Source: DASXRU01 sp034665305
GTDB lineage: Bacteria; Acidobacteriota; Blastocatellia; Pyrinomonadales; Pyrinomonadaceae
Length of the DNA: 64,000 nucleotides
Assembly: GCA_034665305.1 (NCBI GenBank)
Contig: JAXDFZ010000008.1
Span: 255,749 to 319,748, forward strand
Direction of reading: 5' to 3'
The notes under the pieces were generated by a model that was not told the origin of the DNA, did no database searches, and saw only the letters and a list, made by a program, of their open reading frames with translations. Of the stretch, positions 34,479 to 43,461 are shown in pieces; the stretch's first letter is position 1, and each line of letters opens with the position of its first letter. Both the position numbers and the translations under genes were made by a program.

Positions 34479-35354
34479 CTACTTCGGCTGGATGCGGAGC
34501 ACGTAGGTGCAAATCGCGATTTTGTCATCCGGCTGGACTGCGATCTTTTCTTCGCGGGGAACTTCGCGACCGGAAACGAGCGTCGGGTTTCGCCCTTTCG
34601 GAGTCAGCCAGTACCGACCTTCATCATCCTGCGCCAGCGTCGCGTGTACGCGGCTGACCTCAACGTCACCCTTCAGTGGCAAATCAACCGTGGTTGATTT
34701 TGAACCGCGTCCGATCGTGATTTCGTTTTTGGTGATTGGAACTACTGCCTGCCGCACGCCGTCGCGCCAAACTTCAATTGAATAGAGCGTGACGATGCGG
34801 GGACGGACCACCGTCATCTCGCCTTCCGCTGATTCGGATTTGCCCTCGCCCTGCGTAACGGAGTTGGAGTTGGCAGCGCCTGATGGCGCGGGCGTCGTCG
34901 GTGCTTCAGCTTGCGGACGCACCGTAACCATCGTGTGGCCGCCTTCGGTCTCATCCCACACGGGCTGCACGCGGAACTCGCCCTTCTTCAGCGTGCCGTC
35001 GACGCGTAACTCGACTGCGAAGGATTTAGCCGCTAGTTGGGTGGCGCCGCTCAATTCGCGCGCGCGCTCGGACAAGACGTGAAACAGTCCCTGCTCCAGG
35101 CCGCGCCGTTTGTCGCCTTGCCAGTCCTTATCGTCTTCGCTGCTGAGATAGACGATGTACTCCCGCGGAATATAGGTGGGTCCGCCCGGCGGGGTAAACA
35201 TCTCGCGCTGCATCGCCGCTTCAATTTCGCGCGCGACCTTTACGAGAAACTCTTCCCAGACGCGGCGCGGCTTTACCTGTTCGTCCGCCGCCTCCAAAGG
35301 ATCTTCGGAGCCTTCGCCATCTACCCAGCGTCTAATCGATTCTAGTAAGCCCAA
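34479..35354 (-). CDS. FhaA-like protein (DUF3662 plus FHA domain)
   Basis: 291 residues. The N-terminal 140 residues (EEFLVKVAREIEAAMQREMF, then YIPREYIVYLSSED and KSFAVELRVDGTLKKGEFRV) match the DUF3662 domain of actinobacterial FhaA. A flexible Pro/Ala/Ser linker leads to a C-terminal FHA domain (about 200-291) with ITIGRGSK, EVSRVHATL and the late RNPTLVSGREV, which bind phosphothreonine. It is the last gene of the minus-strand wall-control cluster, just downstream of the Ser/Thr kinase, its likely phosphorylating partner. Confidence 0.85.
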   Translation of the reverse strand: MGLLESIRRWVDGEGSEDPLEAADEQVKPRRVWEEFLVKVAREIEAAMQREMFTPPGGPTYIPREYIVYLSSEDDKDWQGDKRRGLEQGLFHVLSERARELSGATQLAAKSFAVELRVDGTLKKGEFRVQPVWDETEGGHTMVTVRPQAEAPTTPAPSGAANSNSVTQGEGKSESAEGEMTVVRPRIVTLYSIEVWRDGVRQAVVPITKNEITIGRGSKSTTVDLPLKGDVEVSRVHATLAQDDEGRYWLTPKGRNPTLVSGREVPREEKIAVQPDDKIAICTYVLRIQPK

Positions 35355-35383
35355 GCGTTTCGTTTCTCCTCAATCCAAGTCTC

Positions 35384-35530
35384 AGGTCTAACGGTCTCAA
35401 GTCTCAAGTCTCAAGTCGCAAGTTTCAGGTTTCAGGTTTCAGGTTTCAAGTTTCCGGGTGTACGCCTAACCTTCGCGGTTAAACCTGAAACCTGAGACCT
35501 GAAACCTGAAACCTGAAGATTGACTGAGAC
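35384..35530. repeat. Tandem GTCTCAA/GTTTCAG words forming an inverted repeat
   Basis: 7-8 base words such as GTCTCAA and GTTTCAG are repeated about eight times on the left (35384-35455) and reappear as reverse complements (AACCTGA words) on the right (about 35480-35518). It fills the gap between the kinase and the FHA gene. The same words flank the last palindrome of the window. Confidence 0.75.
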
Positions 35531-35536
35531 GAAGTC

Positions 35537-37069
35537 TCAGTCAATCTTCAAATACTTCCGGCTCACCCAACCGCGATCGGCTGAGGCCGGATCGTATTTC
35601 TCCCGCCCGTGTTGCAACACCAGCACTTCGCACCAGTTGGTGGTGGCGCTGAGTATGCGCACGCGCGAACCTTGTTCGGCAAGTCCGATACGATCATTCA
35701 CCGGGCTGGGGTCGGAACGCAAGTTCAGATCAGTGGTGGTCACCGCTTCGCGGCCAACGATGTTAACCGGCGTACTGGTGGTCGGCGATTGCGCCCAGCG
35801 GGAACGAATGTATTTCTGGGTCGCGAATAACATTGCCGCAAAGGCGGCGATGAGCACGATCGCGACCAGGATGCTGGTTCCCCGGCGCGGGATTTTTGCT
35901 CCCACCGGCTTGGGTATTGGCCGCCTGCGCGCCGCAGCATCGGGCATCGCCGCGATGATCTCGCCGGCTTTTGCTCTGACCGCCGGCGGTTGCGCAGGCG
36001 CACTGGCAACCGGCACGACTATCCGCGCCCGCCGCGCGCCGTTCGACGCCAGTGCGGAAGGCAGCGCGCTCGTCAGTTCAAACGCGGGCCGCGGCGGCGC
36101 TTGCGGCACGACGACTGTGTCGAGTCCCAAATCGCCCGTCGGCAGACGAACAATCTCCTCGGGATCAAGTTTGCGGGTAGGCGGCAACGCCGCTTCCCGT
36201 AAGTGGTCCCAGAATTCCTGCACCGTCTGATAGCGATCGTTTGGACGAGACTGAGTTGCACGCCGCAGCACTTCCAGAATCGGCGCTGCCCAAAACTCCT
36301 GGTTGACGCTGGCCGGAAGTTCCGAGATCGAATGTTGGGCAAAGCGCCGCGGCGGCTCGCCGGTAATCAAGGCATACGTAGTTTTGGCAAGCGAATAAAT
36401 GTCAGCCGCCGGAGTCAACCGGCTGCGCATTATGGGCAGGGAAGCCGTGTCCAGCTGGCCGGTCTGCACGAGCGGATTGTGTTCCGGCGCGGCATAAATG
36501 TTCGTGCCGACGCGGGTAATCACTTCGTCGCCCAATTCGATTTTCGCCACGCCGAAGTCAGCGATCTTGACGATCTGACAGTCCGCGGTCAGCAGCAGGT
36601 TCTGCGGCTTGATATCACGATGAATCACGTTGTGCGAATGTGCATGGGCCAGGCCGGCGCAAACTTGTTCGAGGTAGAAGAGCGCTTTTTCCAGCGACAG
36701 CTTGCGGCCGCGACAAAGGGCGGCCAGGTCCCCGCCGCTCAGATACTCCAGCACGATGTAGTGGAAAAAGTTCCCTTTCAGATCGATGGCGGTGCCATGG
36801 CCCAGACGGTTGATGACGTGCGGGTGCCTGACACGATCGAGGGCGATGGCTTCGTTCTGGAAATTCTCGATCAGCGTGCGCTCCAATTCCGTATCGGGAA
36901 TCCCCTGGAGCGATACGTTGAGCGCTTTGATAACTACTTCCTGCAGTGCTTCCGCGGTCGCCTCGCGATCACGCGCGACGTAGATTTCGGCGTAGCTGCC
37001 GCGACCCAGACACTGTTCGATGTCGTAACGACCGTCAACCCGGGTTTGTAAAAGATTTAATTCCGACAT
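35537..37069 (-). CDS. Transmembrane Ser/Thr protein kinase with extracellular SH3-like domain
   Basis: 510 residues from the ATG at 37069 (an in-frame TTG lies six bases earlier). The kinase domain (about 12-285) has the Gly-loop LGRGSYAEIYVA, Lys48, HRDIKPQN with Asp152, DFG (171-173) and APEH. A Pro/Ala linker, one membrane helix (about 396-418) and a bacterial SH3-like domain (about 435-510, with LNLRSDPSPVNDRIG) follow. PknB-type kinases usually carry PASTA domains outside, so SH3 replaces them here. The cluster with PP2C, RodA, PBP and FHA genes suggests control of wall growth. Confidence 0.92.
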   Translation of the reverse strand: MSELNLLQTRVDGRYDIEQCLGRGSYAEIYVARDREATAEALQEVVIKALNVSLQGIPDTELERTLIENFQNEAIALDRVRHPHVINRLGHGTAIDLKGNFFHYIVLEYLSGGDLAALCRGRKLSLEKALFYLEQVCAGLAHAHSHNVIHRDIKPQNLLLTADCQIVKIADFGVAKIELGDEVITRVGTNIYAAPEHNPLVQTGQLDTASLPIMRSRLTPAADIYSLAKTTYALITGEPPRRFAQHSISELPASVNQEFWAAPILEVLRRATQSRPNDRYQTVQEFWDHLREAALPPTRKLDPEEIVRLPTGDLGLDTVVVPQAPPRPAFELTSALPSALASNGARRARIVVPVASAPAQPPAVRAKAGEIIAAMPDAAARRRPIPKPVGAKIPRRGTSILVAIVLIAAFAAMLFATQKYIRSRWAQSPTTSTPVNIVGREAVTTTDLNLRSDPSPVNDRIGLAEQGSRVRILSATTNWCEVLVLQHGREKYDPASADRGWVSRKYLKID

Positions 37070-37086
37070 CAACAAAGCGTGGGCCG

Positions 37087-37199
37087 TTTGGAGTGCGGTG
37101 GCAAGCGGAGCGCGACACCGCTTTGGTTTATTTTCGAGAACCGGAACTTTAAGAAATCCAAAGCGCCGTCGCCGCTACGCTCTTCCGGCGCACTCCAAA
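37087..37199. repeat. TTTGGAGTGCGG palindrome pair
   Basis: Left arm 37087-37127 (TTTGGAGTGCGGTGGCAAGC onward) and right arm 37155-37199 (ending CCGGCGCACTCCAAAA) are approximate reverse complements. The family also occurs at 43669-43762 and 54508-54706. It separates the kinase from the phosphatase gene and ends just before the phosphatase stop codon. Confidence 0.85.
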
Positions 37200-37200
37200 A

Positions 37201-38682
37201 TTAGGGGGCCGGCGTTTCAGTCTTGAGGTTGATGGCCTCTTCGAGCACGCGCATCGCTTTTTCTTCCGCCTGCCTCGCTTCCAACGGACTCAACGCGCCA
37301 TCCTGGTTCTTGAGTCGCAGCGCCGCATCCGCGGCTGCGAGGCGCGTTTCAGCTTCGAGGGAAAGGGGCGTTTGCGATCCGGTGCGGGCTTTGCTGAGTG
37401 CCGCCTCGAACGCGGCTACCGCATCGCGGTGATTTCCCGTCAGCATCAGCGCCCGGCCGTAAAGATAAAGCGACTCCGCATCCTTCGTGGCCAGGTTGTT
37501 TGCCCGCTCTTCGTTGGATAGCCCGGCGGGCGCATTATCAGTGACCCATTTCTGGGGATTAGCGTCGACTGCGCTGCGCTTGCCTTCAAACTCGGCGCGC
37601 AGATTGATTTCCGGGGTAACGGCGGGAATTGCGGCTGTGGCATTAAGTGCCTCCGCCTGCATCCGTTTTTGATAATACAGACCGCCGTAGAATGCGCCCG
37701 CGACTGCGCCGACAAAAAGCAAGAAGAGAAGGAACCGTACGAAGCCGCCACCCCGGCGTGGCGCTGCTTCGACCGTTGCAGCCTGGCGCGTTGCTGCTGG
37801 TGCGGGCTCGGGCGCAGGAAATGCAATCCGCGATGGGGGCGTCAGTTTGCTTCGAGCTGCTGCCGGCATCTCCGCCGGGACTTCCATCGAAAGAGTCCGC
37901 TGGTTTGTCTGTTCCGCTGGGCTCGCCGCCCGCGTCCCCACGCGCACGATCACAGCGGTAAGGTTGTCTTCCGCACCGCGCTCATAACAACGCCGCTTCA
38001 TTTGTTCGCAGACGCTGTTGGGGTCCTGCCTGGCGTTCAGCAGTTCGCGAATTTCGCCGTCGGGAATGTGACGGGTAATGCCGTCCGTGCATAAGAGGAA
38101 CGTGGTGCCGTCTTCGACTTCAACGATCTTCAGGTCGACTTCCACGGCGGGTTCGGCGCCGAGCGCGCGGCTGATGACGTTCTTGCTCGGGTGATTGGCA
38201 GCCTGTTCGGGAGTCATGCGACCGGCGCGCACTTCCTCTTCCACAATGGAATGGTCGGCCGTGTCACGGTGAAGATTGCCGTCGGGCGTCAGCCGGTAGA
38301 GCCGAGAATCGCCAACGTGTCCGATGGTGGCGCGGTGACCGTCAAGATGTAGCACGACGATCGTCGTGGCCATCATCGAGAGCTTCGGATGCTCAGTGGA
38401 CATCTGATGGATAGAACTGTTGGCCCTCTGGATAGCGAGCTCCATGAGGTCTTCAATGTCGGCGCCATCTTTTTGGTGACGAAAAGCCTCATCCAGTACT
38501 TCGACCGCGGTTTTGGATGCGACTTCGCCCGCCTCTGCGCCGCCGACACCATCGGCCACGGCGAAGATGCGGCGCGCAGGATCGGCCAGCAGCGAGTCCT
38601 CATTCAGCGGGCGCTTTTCATTCAGCCCGCGATCCGTGATGGACGCAGTATCGAGGTTGACTGGTTGGGCTGGTTCATTCAT
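37201..38682 (-). CDS. PP2C-type Ser/Thr protein phosphatase with C-terminal membrane helix
   Basis: 493 residues. The catalytic PP2C domain (about 10-250) has RPLNEDSLL, FAVADGVGGAEAG, GHVGDSRLYRL, FLLCTDGITRH and GAEDNLTAVIV, which carry the Asp residues for two metal ions. A linker, one membrane helix (about 325-350, FVRFLLFLLFVGAVAGAFYG) and a helical extracytoplasmic tail that may be TPR-like (about 400-490) follow. It resembles PstP, which dephosphorylates PknB-type kinases. Its ATG overlaps the stop of the upstream RodA/FtsW gene by four bases. Confidence 0.92.
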   Translation of the reverse strand: MNEPAQPVNLDTASITDRGLNEKRPLNEDSLLADPARRIFAVADGVGGAEAGEVASKTAVEVLDEAFRHQKDGADIEDLMELAIQRANSSIHQMSTEHPKLSMMATTIVVLHLDGHRATIGHVGDSRLYRLTPDGNLHRDTADHSIVEEEVRAGRMTPEQAANHPSKNVISRALGAEPAVEVDLKIVEVEDGTTFLLCTDGITRHIPDGEIRELLNARQDPNSVCEQMKRRCYERGAEDNLTAVIVRVGTRAASPAEQTNQRTLSMEVPAEMPAAARSKLTPPSRIAFPAPEPAPAATRQAATVEAAPRRGGGFVRFLLFLLFVGAVAGAFYGGLYYQKRMQAEALNATAAIPAVTPEINLRAEFEGKRSAVDANPQKWVTDNAPAGLSNEERANNLATKDAESLYLYGRALMLTGNHRDAVAAFEAALSKARTGSQTPLSLEAETRLAAADAALRLKNQDGALSPLEARQAEEKAMRVLEEAINLKTETPAP

Positions 38683-40379
38683 TCGACGGCCTCGAGCACG
38701 TGACGTTCGCCGGCCTGGCTCTTGCTCCGCCTGGGCCGCGCCGTAACCTGCGCATCGCGGGCGTTGCGATGAGAAAACGCCATCAACATTCCGAGCATGG
38801 CGAAACTGGTAATCAAACTGAAACCGCCATGGCTAACAAACGGCAGTGTAATGCCGGTCATCGGCAGCGCGCGCGTGATGCCGCCGATGTTTACCAGAGA
38901 CTGAAACCCGATGAATGCCGTCAGTCCGGCGGAGCAAAGCTTGGTAAACATATCACGCGCCTGAAGCGAAGTGCGAACGCCCGCAATCACCAAAATAATG
39001 ATAGCCAGGAAGATGGTCGCGCCGCCCACCAGACCCATTTCTTCGCCCACGGCCGCGTAAACATAATCAGAGTCCGCAATCGGGATAACCTCGGGAAAAC
39101 CCAGGCCCAGGCCGCGTCCCGTCGCCTTGCCGGAAGAGAGCCCGAAGATCGCTTGCGCGGGTTGAAACGCGAGCTTGTCGAACCAGATGTCGACGTTGAC
39201 AGTCTTCTGCATCGCCGGGCTTTGCTCGGCCAGCTGTTTCATTTCCGGGTTTTTGGCCAGCGCTTCATCGTAGTCCTTTTTCCACCACGGCACTTCCGGC
39301 GACGGCGGGTCGAATCCATCCAACCACAAATGGAAACGCTGCTGGATACGCGCAGGCAGCGCCGCCTGAATCGGCCGCGCGAGCGTCGGTAACAAAGGCA
39401 CTTTTTCCTGCACGTCGCGCGGCAGCGCGCCGACAACCAGCACGCCAATGATGATGACCATTGAGCCTACGAACAAAAGTAACTGGGGCCAGCGCCGCAC
39501 CGCCACCAGATACAACGTTGCATACGCTGCGCTGAAGATCAGCATCTGGCCAAAGTCCTTCAGCGCGAAGAACGGGATGAAGGGAATCAAACCCATCGCC
39601 AGCAGCGGCACGATGTCGCGCGCGCGCGGCAGCGCCCAATAAGTTCGGGCCAGGTCTTTGTAGCGTGCGGTCAGGATTCCCGCAAAGCCGATGAGGAAGG
39701 GAATCTTCGAAGGTTCCCACGGCGTCGTATTTCCCAGCGCCTTGCCGGCACTGGAAGTAATTACGGCCCAGGTCAGCGGAATCAGAGTGGCAACGACGAT
39801 GATGAAACTATTGCGTTGCATCCACGAGAGGTAGCGCTCGCGTACGCAAACCCAGAATGCCGCCGCAAATGCCAGCAACGAGAAAATCGGAATCCATGTG
39901 TAACTTGAAGTGAGCGCGTTTTCCAGCGAGTAGGAAGACTGTTTGACGGGAACCGGCTGCACCGGCACCTTGCCGTCAGGACCGGTAGCGAATCCCATCA
40001 TCTTCTTCTTGGCATCGTCGTAGTTTTCGTTGATGTAGCGGATGCGCAAGGATTCCGTTTTTTCCGCGCGCGCCGCGGCCTTGTTACGCGCGTTGTATTC
40101 CGGATCGCTGTACAGCCGATACTGAATCAGCATGCCGATGGAGAACAAAAGGATCGCCGCGGTGTAAAGAGTCCAGTTTCCCTTGAACTTCATCATGCGC
40201 GAAAGCCACAGCACCAGACCAATGATGGGTACAAAGAGAAACAGGTCGCGCAACCCGCCCACCCAGGACGTTTCGTAGCCGCGGATCAAGGCGCTGCGGC
40301 CCAAAGCAAAATATGCCGTCGCCTCAAATAGCACGATCAGGAAGAGCAGTAGCAAATGTGACGAAGCGCGGTTTTTCAT
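38679..40379 (-). CDS. RodA/FtsW/SpoVE (SEDS) glycan polymerase
   Basis: 566 residues, longer than the usual 370-420. It has about ten or more membrane helices, with extra soluble segments at about 100-145 and 345-410. The SEDS core is clear: KDFGQMLIFSAAY with the conserved Asp, AVGEEMGLVGG, and GITRALPMTGITLPFVSHGG near the end. SEDS proteins polymerise lipid II with a class B PBP, and the PBP gene lies directly upstream in the same direction. It overlaps the PP2C start by four bases, implying one transcript. RodA or FtsW subtype cannot be decided from sequence alone. Confidence 0.9.
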   Translation of the reverse strand: MKNRASSHLLLLFLIVLFEATAYFALGRSALIRGYETSWVGGLRDLFLFVPIIGLVLWLSRMMKFKGNWTLYTAAILLFSIGMLIQYRLYSDPEYNARNKAAARAEKTESLRIRYINENYDDAKKKMMGFATGPDGKVPVQPVPVKQSSYSLENALTSSYTWIPIFSLLAFAAAFWVCVRERYLSWMQRNSFIIVVATLIPLTWAVITSSAGKALGNTTPWEPSKIPFLIGFAGILTARYKDLARTYWALPRARDIVPLLAMGLIPFIPFFALKDFGQMLIFSAAYATLYLVAVRRWPQLLLFVGSMVIIIGVLVVGALPRDVQEKVPLLPTLARPIQAALPARIQQRFHLWLDGFDPPSPEVPWWKKDYDEALAKNPEMKQLAEQSPAMQKTVNVDIWFDKLAFQPAQAIFGLSSGKATGRGLGLGFPEVIPIADSDYVYAAVGEEMGLVGGATIFLAIIILVIAGVRTSLQARDMFTKLCSAGLTAFIGFQSLVNIGGITRALPMTGITLPFVSHGGFSLITSFAMLGMLMAFSHRNARDAQVTARPRRSKSQAGERHVLEAVE

Positions 40380-40454
40380 TTACAGGTAAATGGTGAACGG
40401 TAAATGGTAAATCGTCATCAGTGATCGAGCTTGAGATTTGTTCGCGGGTCGACG

Positions 40455-40596
40455 CCGCACAGTGCGGTGAGGCTCAGCCTCACCGTCTCGCCCTTCTCAA
40501 ATGGTGGGCTACGCCTCCATTGTCGAGGCAGAGCCTCGAAGCCTTCTACGCTTTCCGGAAAGGCAAGCCTTTCCGCACTGTGCGGCGGCGGAGCCG
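40455..40596. repeat. Array of short hairpins with AGGC-AGCC cores
   Basis: Consecutive small palindromes fill the 250-base gap between the SEDS and PBP genes: CCGCACAGTGCGG (40455), GTGAGGCTCAGCCTCAC (40467), GGTGGGCTACGCCTCCA (40503), CGAGGCAGAGCCTCG (40524), GGAAAGGCAAGCCTTTCC (about 40557) and CCGCACTGTGCGG (40573). Most share an AGGC(N)AGCCT core with different complementary flanks, and the two GCACTGTGC-type units frame the array. Confidence 0.75.
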
Positions 40597-40630
40597 CGTT
40601 CGCCTCCATCACTGGCTGCTCGTTCCGTTA

Positions 40631-42532
40631 CTATTGCGTCGTGGGCGGCGCTGGCGTTGCTCGCTGGCGCGGTCGCGGCTGAGTTGCCGGTCGTGCCGGC
40701 TGCCCACCACCAAGATTGCCGAAGTACCCCAACTCTTTCGCTTTCATCACCAGGGCCGCCGCCACCGGCGCCGCGGATTTCGATCCGTAGCCGCCGCCTT
40801 CGATTACTACTGCGATTGCCAACTGCGGTCGCGCGAGCGGAGCGATGCAAAGGAACCAGCCGTCGATGCGCGGATGCTCTTCGTCCATTATTGTTTCCTG
40901 ATATTGCCGGATGATGTTGCCGCGCGCGTCTTTCTCAACTCGCAGGCGCGTCTTTGCCTGGCCGGTTTTCGGATCGTAGACCGGCACAACCTTCTGTCCC
41001 GTTCCGGTCTTGCCGCCGGTGATGACGCCGGCGGCATGGACCGGGCCAAACACGCCGCGCGCGGTACCGCTGGCTCCGCCGGTTACGCGTCCCATGATCT
41101 CGCGCAGTCGCGCCGCTGTCGCCGCGGGCATCACCGATTGGTAAACTTCGGGCGCGCGATTCGACTCGATCTTCAGCTTCATCAGCTTGCCTTCCATGTT
41201 TCCGATCGCGGCCGCAGCCAGCGCCATTTGCAGGGGCGTCATCTGACCGGCGTATCCCTGGCCATATCCCTCAAGCGCGATGTCGTAACGGCTGATCTTT
41301 GGACCAGTGACAATGGTTGATTCGCGCGGGGCCAGGGCGCGTCTGATCGCGTCGGTGCTGGCGTTCCACAACTCGGGTTCCTTCCGCCCGCGCAACGCTT
41401 CGGCCGGAGTGTCATAAGCGCCAATGCCCAGCAGTTGCGCTGCCTGCTTCAAACGCTGCGGTCCCAGCAGCACACCCATCTGCGCGAAATATTGGTTGCA
41501 GGAAACTTCGTAGGCTGTATCGATCCCGATGCGACCGTGCACTTCGCCAGCGCCGCCGTCGTCGAAGATCGGATTCGCACCCTGCGCTGCGTAGTAGCCA
41601 CCGCCACTGCAAGTGAATTGCGTGTTTTGCAAACCCGCCAGGAATGCCGCCGTCATCGTCACGGTCTTAAAAGTCGATCCCGGAATGTAGTAAGCGCCGA
41701 GCGCGCGGCTGACGAGGGGCCGGTCGCGGTCATTCGCTTCCAGGCGGATCCAGGCGTTCTCGTCCTGGACTTCTTTCAGGCTATACGAGGGTTCGCTGTA
41801 AATAGCGAGGACTTCGCCGGTCTGTGGATTCAAGACCACCGCCGCGCCGTGTTTGCCCTTCAGTTGATCGACCGCGGCTTGTTGCAGGTCGCGATCGATC
41901 GTCAGGTTTACGTCGCTGTTGGCCTTCTGCTCCGCACTTTTGCCGTTAACAATTTGCCAGGCTTCGGGAACTGCGCCGCTCTGAGTTCCAAACAGCGCTC
42001 GCTCTAAGCCCGGGTCGCCGCGATCCGATCCGAAGATATGCGCCAGGGCGCTGTCCATCGGATACTCGCGCACGATGTCACCACTGGGCTGCCGCGTGTA
42101 GTAAGCGAGGGGCCGCTGCTTTCGATCATAAATCCAGCCGCGCAGAGTCGATTCCGACAAACGGCGCGCCCGCAAATCTTTGTAACTCAGTTCCTGGAAT
42201 CGCTCGTTGCTGCTTTCCGCGTACTTGGCCCAGTAAACATGAAAACCGAAAACCGCGAGCGCGAAAACGACAAACAGGACGCGCAAGCCACGCAGCCCGC
42301 GGTTAGTCGAAGTCGACCCGAGGCGATCGCGAACTTCCTTTGGCAGGTCGTTGGGATTATTTCCCCGCGCGCCCGGTCGATACCACGTGCGCGCCAGGGA
42401 AATCAGCAGTATGAGAACAATCAACAGGAACCCGCCCAGGTAGATCAAGGTGATCCACGCGGGCAGTTTCTCCGGAGCATTCGGTGCCGGAGCCGCCTGG
42501 GCAGTTTGCAGCAGGAAAAAAGCGAAGGGCAT
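40631..42532 (-). CDS. Class B penicillin-binding protein (PbpA/PBP2 type)
   Basis: 633 residues from the ATG at 42532. The transpeptidase motifs are Ser286 in GSTFKT, SCN at about 344-346, and Lys508 in GGKTGTG. The N-terminus is unusual: a signal-peptide-like start (AFFLLQTAQAAPAPN), a hydrophobic segment at about 24-48, and a second at about 83-101. Class B PBPs normally have one helix. It should crosslink peptidoglycan outside the membrane together with the SEDS protein downstream. The C-terminus is Pro/Ala/Arg/Thr-rich. A TTG at 42538 overlapping the previous stop is an alternative start. Confidence 0.92.
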   Translation of the reverse strand: MPFAFFLLQTAQAAPAPNAPEKLPAWITLIYLGGFLLIVLILLISLARTWYRPGARGNNPNDLPKEVRDRLGSTSTNRGLRGLRVLFVVFALAVFGFHVYWAKYAESSNERFQELSYKDLRARRLSESTLRGWIYDRKQRPLAYYTRQPSGDIVREYPMDSALAHIFGSDRGDPGLERALFGTQSGAVPEAWQIVNGKSAEQKANSDVNLTIDRDLQQAAVDQLKGKHGAAVVLNPQTGEVLAIYSEPSYSLKEVQDENAWIRLEANDRDRPLVSRALGAYYIPGSTFKTVTMTAAFLAGLQNTQFTCSGGGYYAAQGANPIFDDGGAGEVHGRIGIDTAYEVSCNQYFAQMGVLLGPQRLKQAAQLLGIGAYDTPAEALRGRKEPELWNASTDAIRRALAPRESTIVTGPKISRYDIALEGYGQGYAGQMTPLQMALAAAAIGNMEGKLMKLKIESNRAPEVYQSVMPAATAARLREIMGRVTGGASGTARGVFGPVHAAGVITGGKTGTGQKVVPVYDPKTGQAKTRLRVEKDARGNIIRQYQETIMDEEHPRIDGWFLCIAPLARPQLAIAVVIEGGGYGSKSAAPVAAALVMKAKELGYFGNLGGGQPARPATQPRPRQRATPAPPTTQ

Positions 42533-42534
42533 GA

Positions 42535-43410
42535 TCAAGGTACGTCCTTGCGGAAGCGGACTTCGACGTCGCCAAACGCAACCACGTCGCCTTCCTCAAT
42601 CGGATAGGCTTCGCCATACGTCAGCCGCCGGCCGTTAATGAAGGTGCCATTAGTCGAGCCCGTGTCGGCCACCATCAGCACCTCTGCCTGATTCATCACG
42701 AGGGTTGCATGTATTTTCGAGACACTGCCATCGTTCAGATGCAGCTCATTATCGGTGCCGCGTCCGACGCTGCGCCGTTTACCGCCGGGCTTAAACGAAA
42801 GGGGAACATCGCGGCGCGCGCCCTGCAAAGTAACGCGGGCGTTTATCCTGATCTCAGAAATGTGAACGTCGCCGTGCGGTATGTTAGCCGCGCCCACTTC
42901 CTTCGCCGCCCGTCGCGCTTCATCCTCCTGTTTCAGTTCTGCTTCGAACTCGCCAAAGGTGGGTTCAACGTTTACGCCGGTCGTAAAAATGTCCACCTCA
43001 GTTTCAATCTTCACGGGAGCGAGCGTCCGGTAGCGATGATCGTTTATGTGATCGATGGCGGCGGCGAGCAGTTCGTGTTCCAGATCCTGGATCAGCTCGG
43101 GTTCCGCCTCGGAGTGTTTTCCCCACTCCACTTTCAACTTTAACAAGTGCGGTGCGATGCGGCCTTTGGCGCCTTCGTCCCGCGTCTTCTGATCGATGAG
43201 CAGGTTCATACGCTTGATCAAGCGGCTGAGCGTCAGGCCGCTTTTCGGATCGATGGTCCGGCCCAGTTTCCGATCGAGGACTTCGCCTGCGCTTTCCAGG
43301 GCGCGGCGGAACAAGCGCTCAGGCAGAGCGGCGGGTCGCGTGCTGGCGTTCGGTTTATCTGCCTCCGCGGCTTCGTCCGTCTTGCTCTTTGGGTTGTGCT
43401 GCTCGGTCAT
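42535..43410 (-). CDS. FhaA-like protein (DUF3662-like plus FHA domain)
   Basis: 291 residues from the ATG at 43410 (MTEQHNPKSKTDEAAEADKP). A charged N-terminus is followed by a helical region and a DUF3662-like part (LLKLKVEWGKHSE, then LAPVKIETEVDIFTTGVNV). The C-terminus is a classic FHA domain (about 195-291) with SVGRGTDN, SVSKIHATL and DTGSTNGTFINGRRL. It binds phosphothreonine and is probably a target of the cluster's kinase. It heads the minus-strand cluster and its stop lies two bases before the PBP ATG. The frame extends to 43485, but MDRQECLSYA is repeat translation. Confidence 0.87.
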   Translation of the reverse strand: MTEQHNPKSKTDEAAEADKPNASTRPAALPERLFRRALESAGEVLDRKLGRTIDPKSGLTLSRLIKRMNLLIDQKTRDEGAKGRIAPHLLKLKVEWGKHSEAEPELIQDLEHELLAAAIDHINDHRYRTLAPVKIETEVDIFTTGVNVEPTFGEFEAELKQEDEARRAAKEVGAANIPHGDVHISEIRINARVTLQGARRDVPLSFKPGGKRRSVGRGTDNELHLNDGSVSKIHATLVMNQAEVLMVADTGSTNGTFINGRRLTYGEAYPIEEGDVVAFGDVEVRFRKDVP

Positions 43411-43461
43411 GAGATCAAGTACGAGTTTCGCTGGAAACCGGTTCGCCTTCAGATCTGCGTA

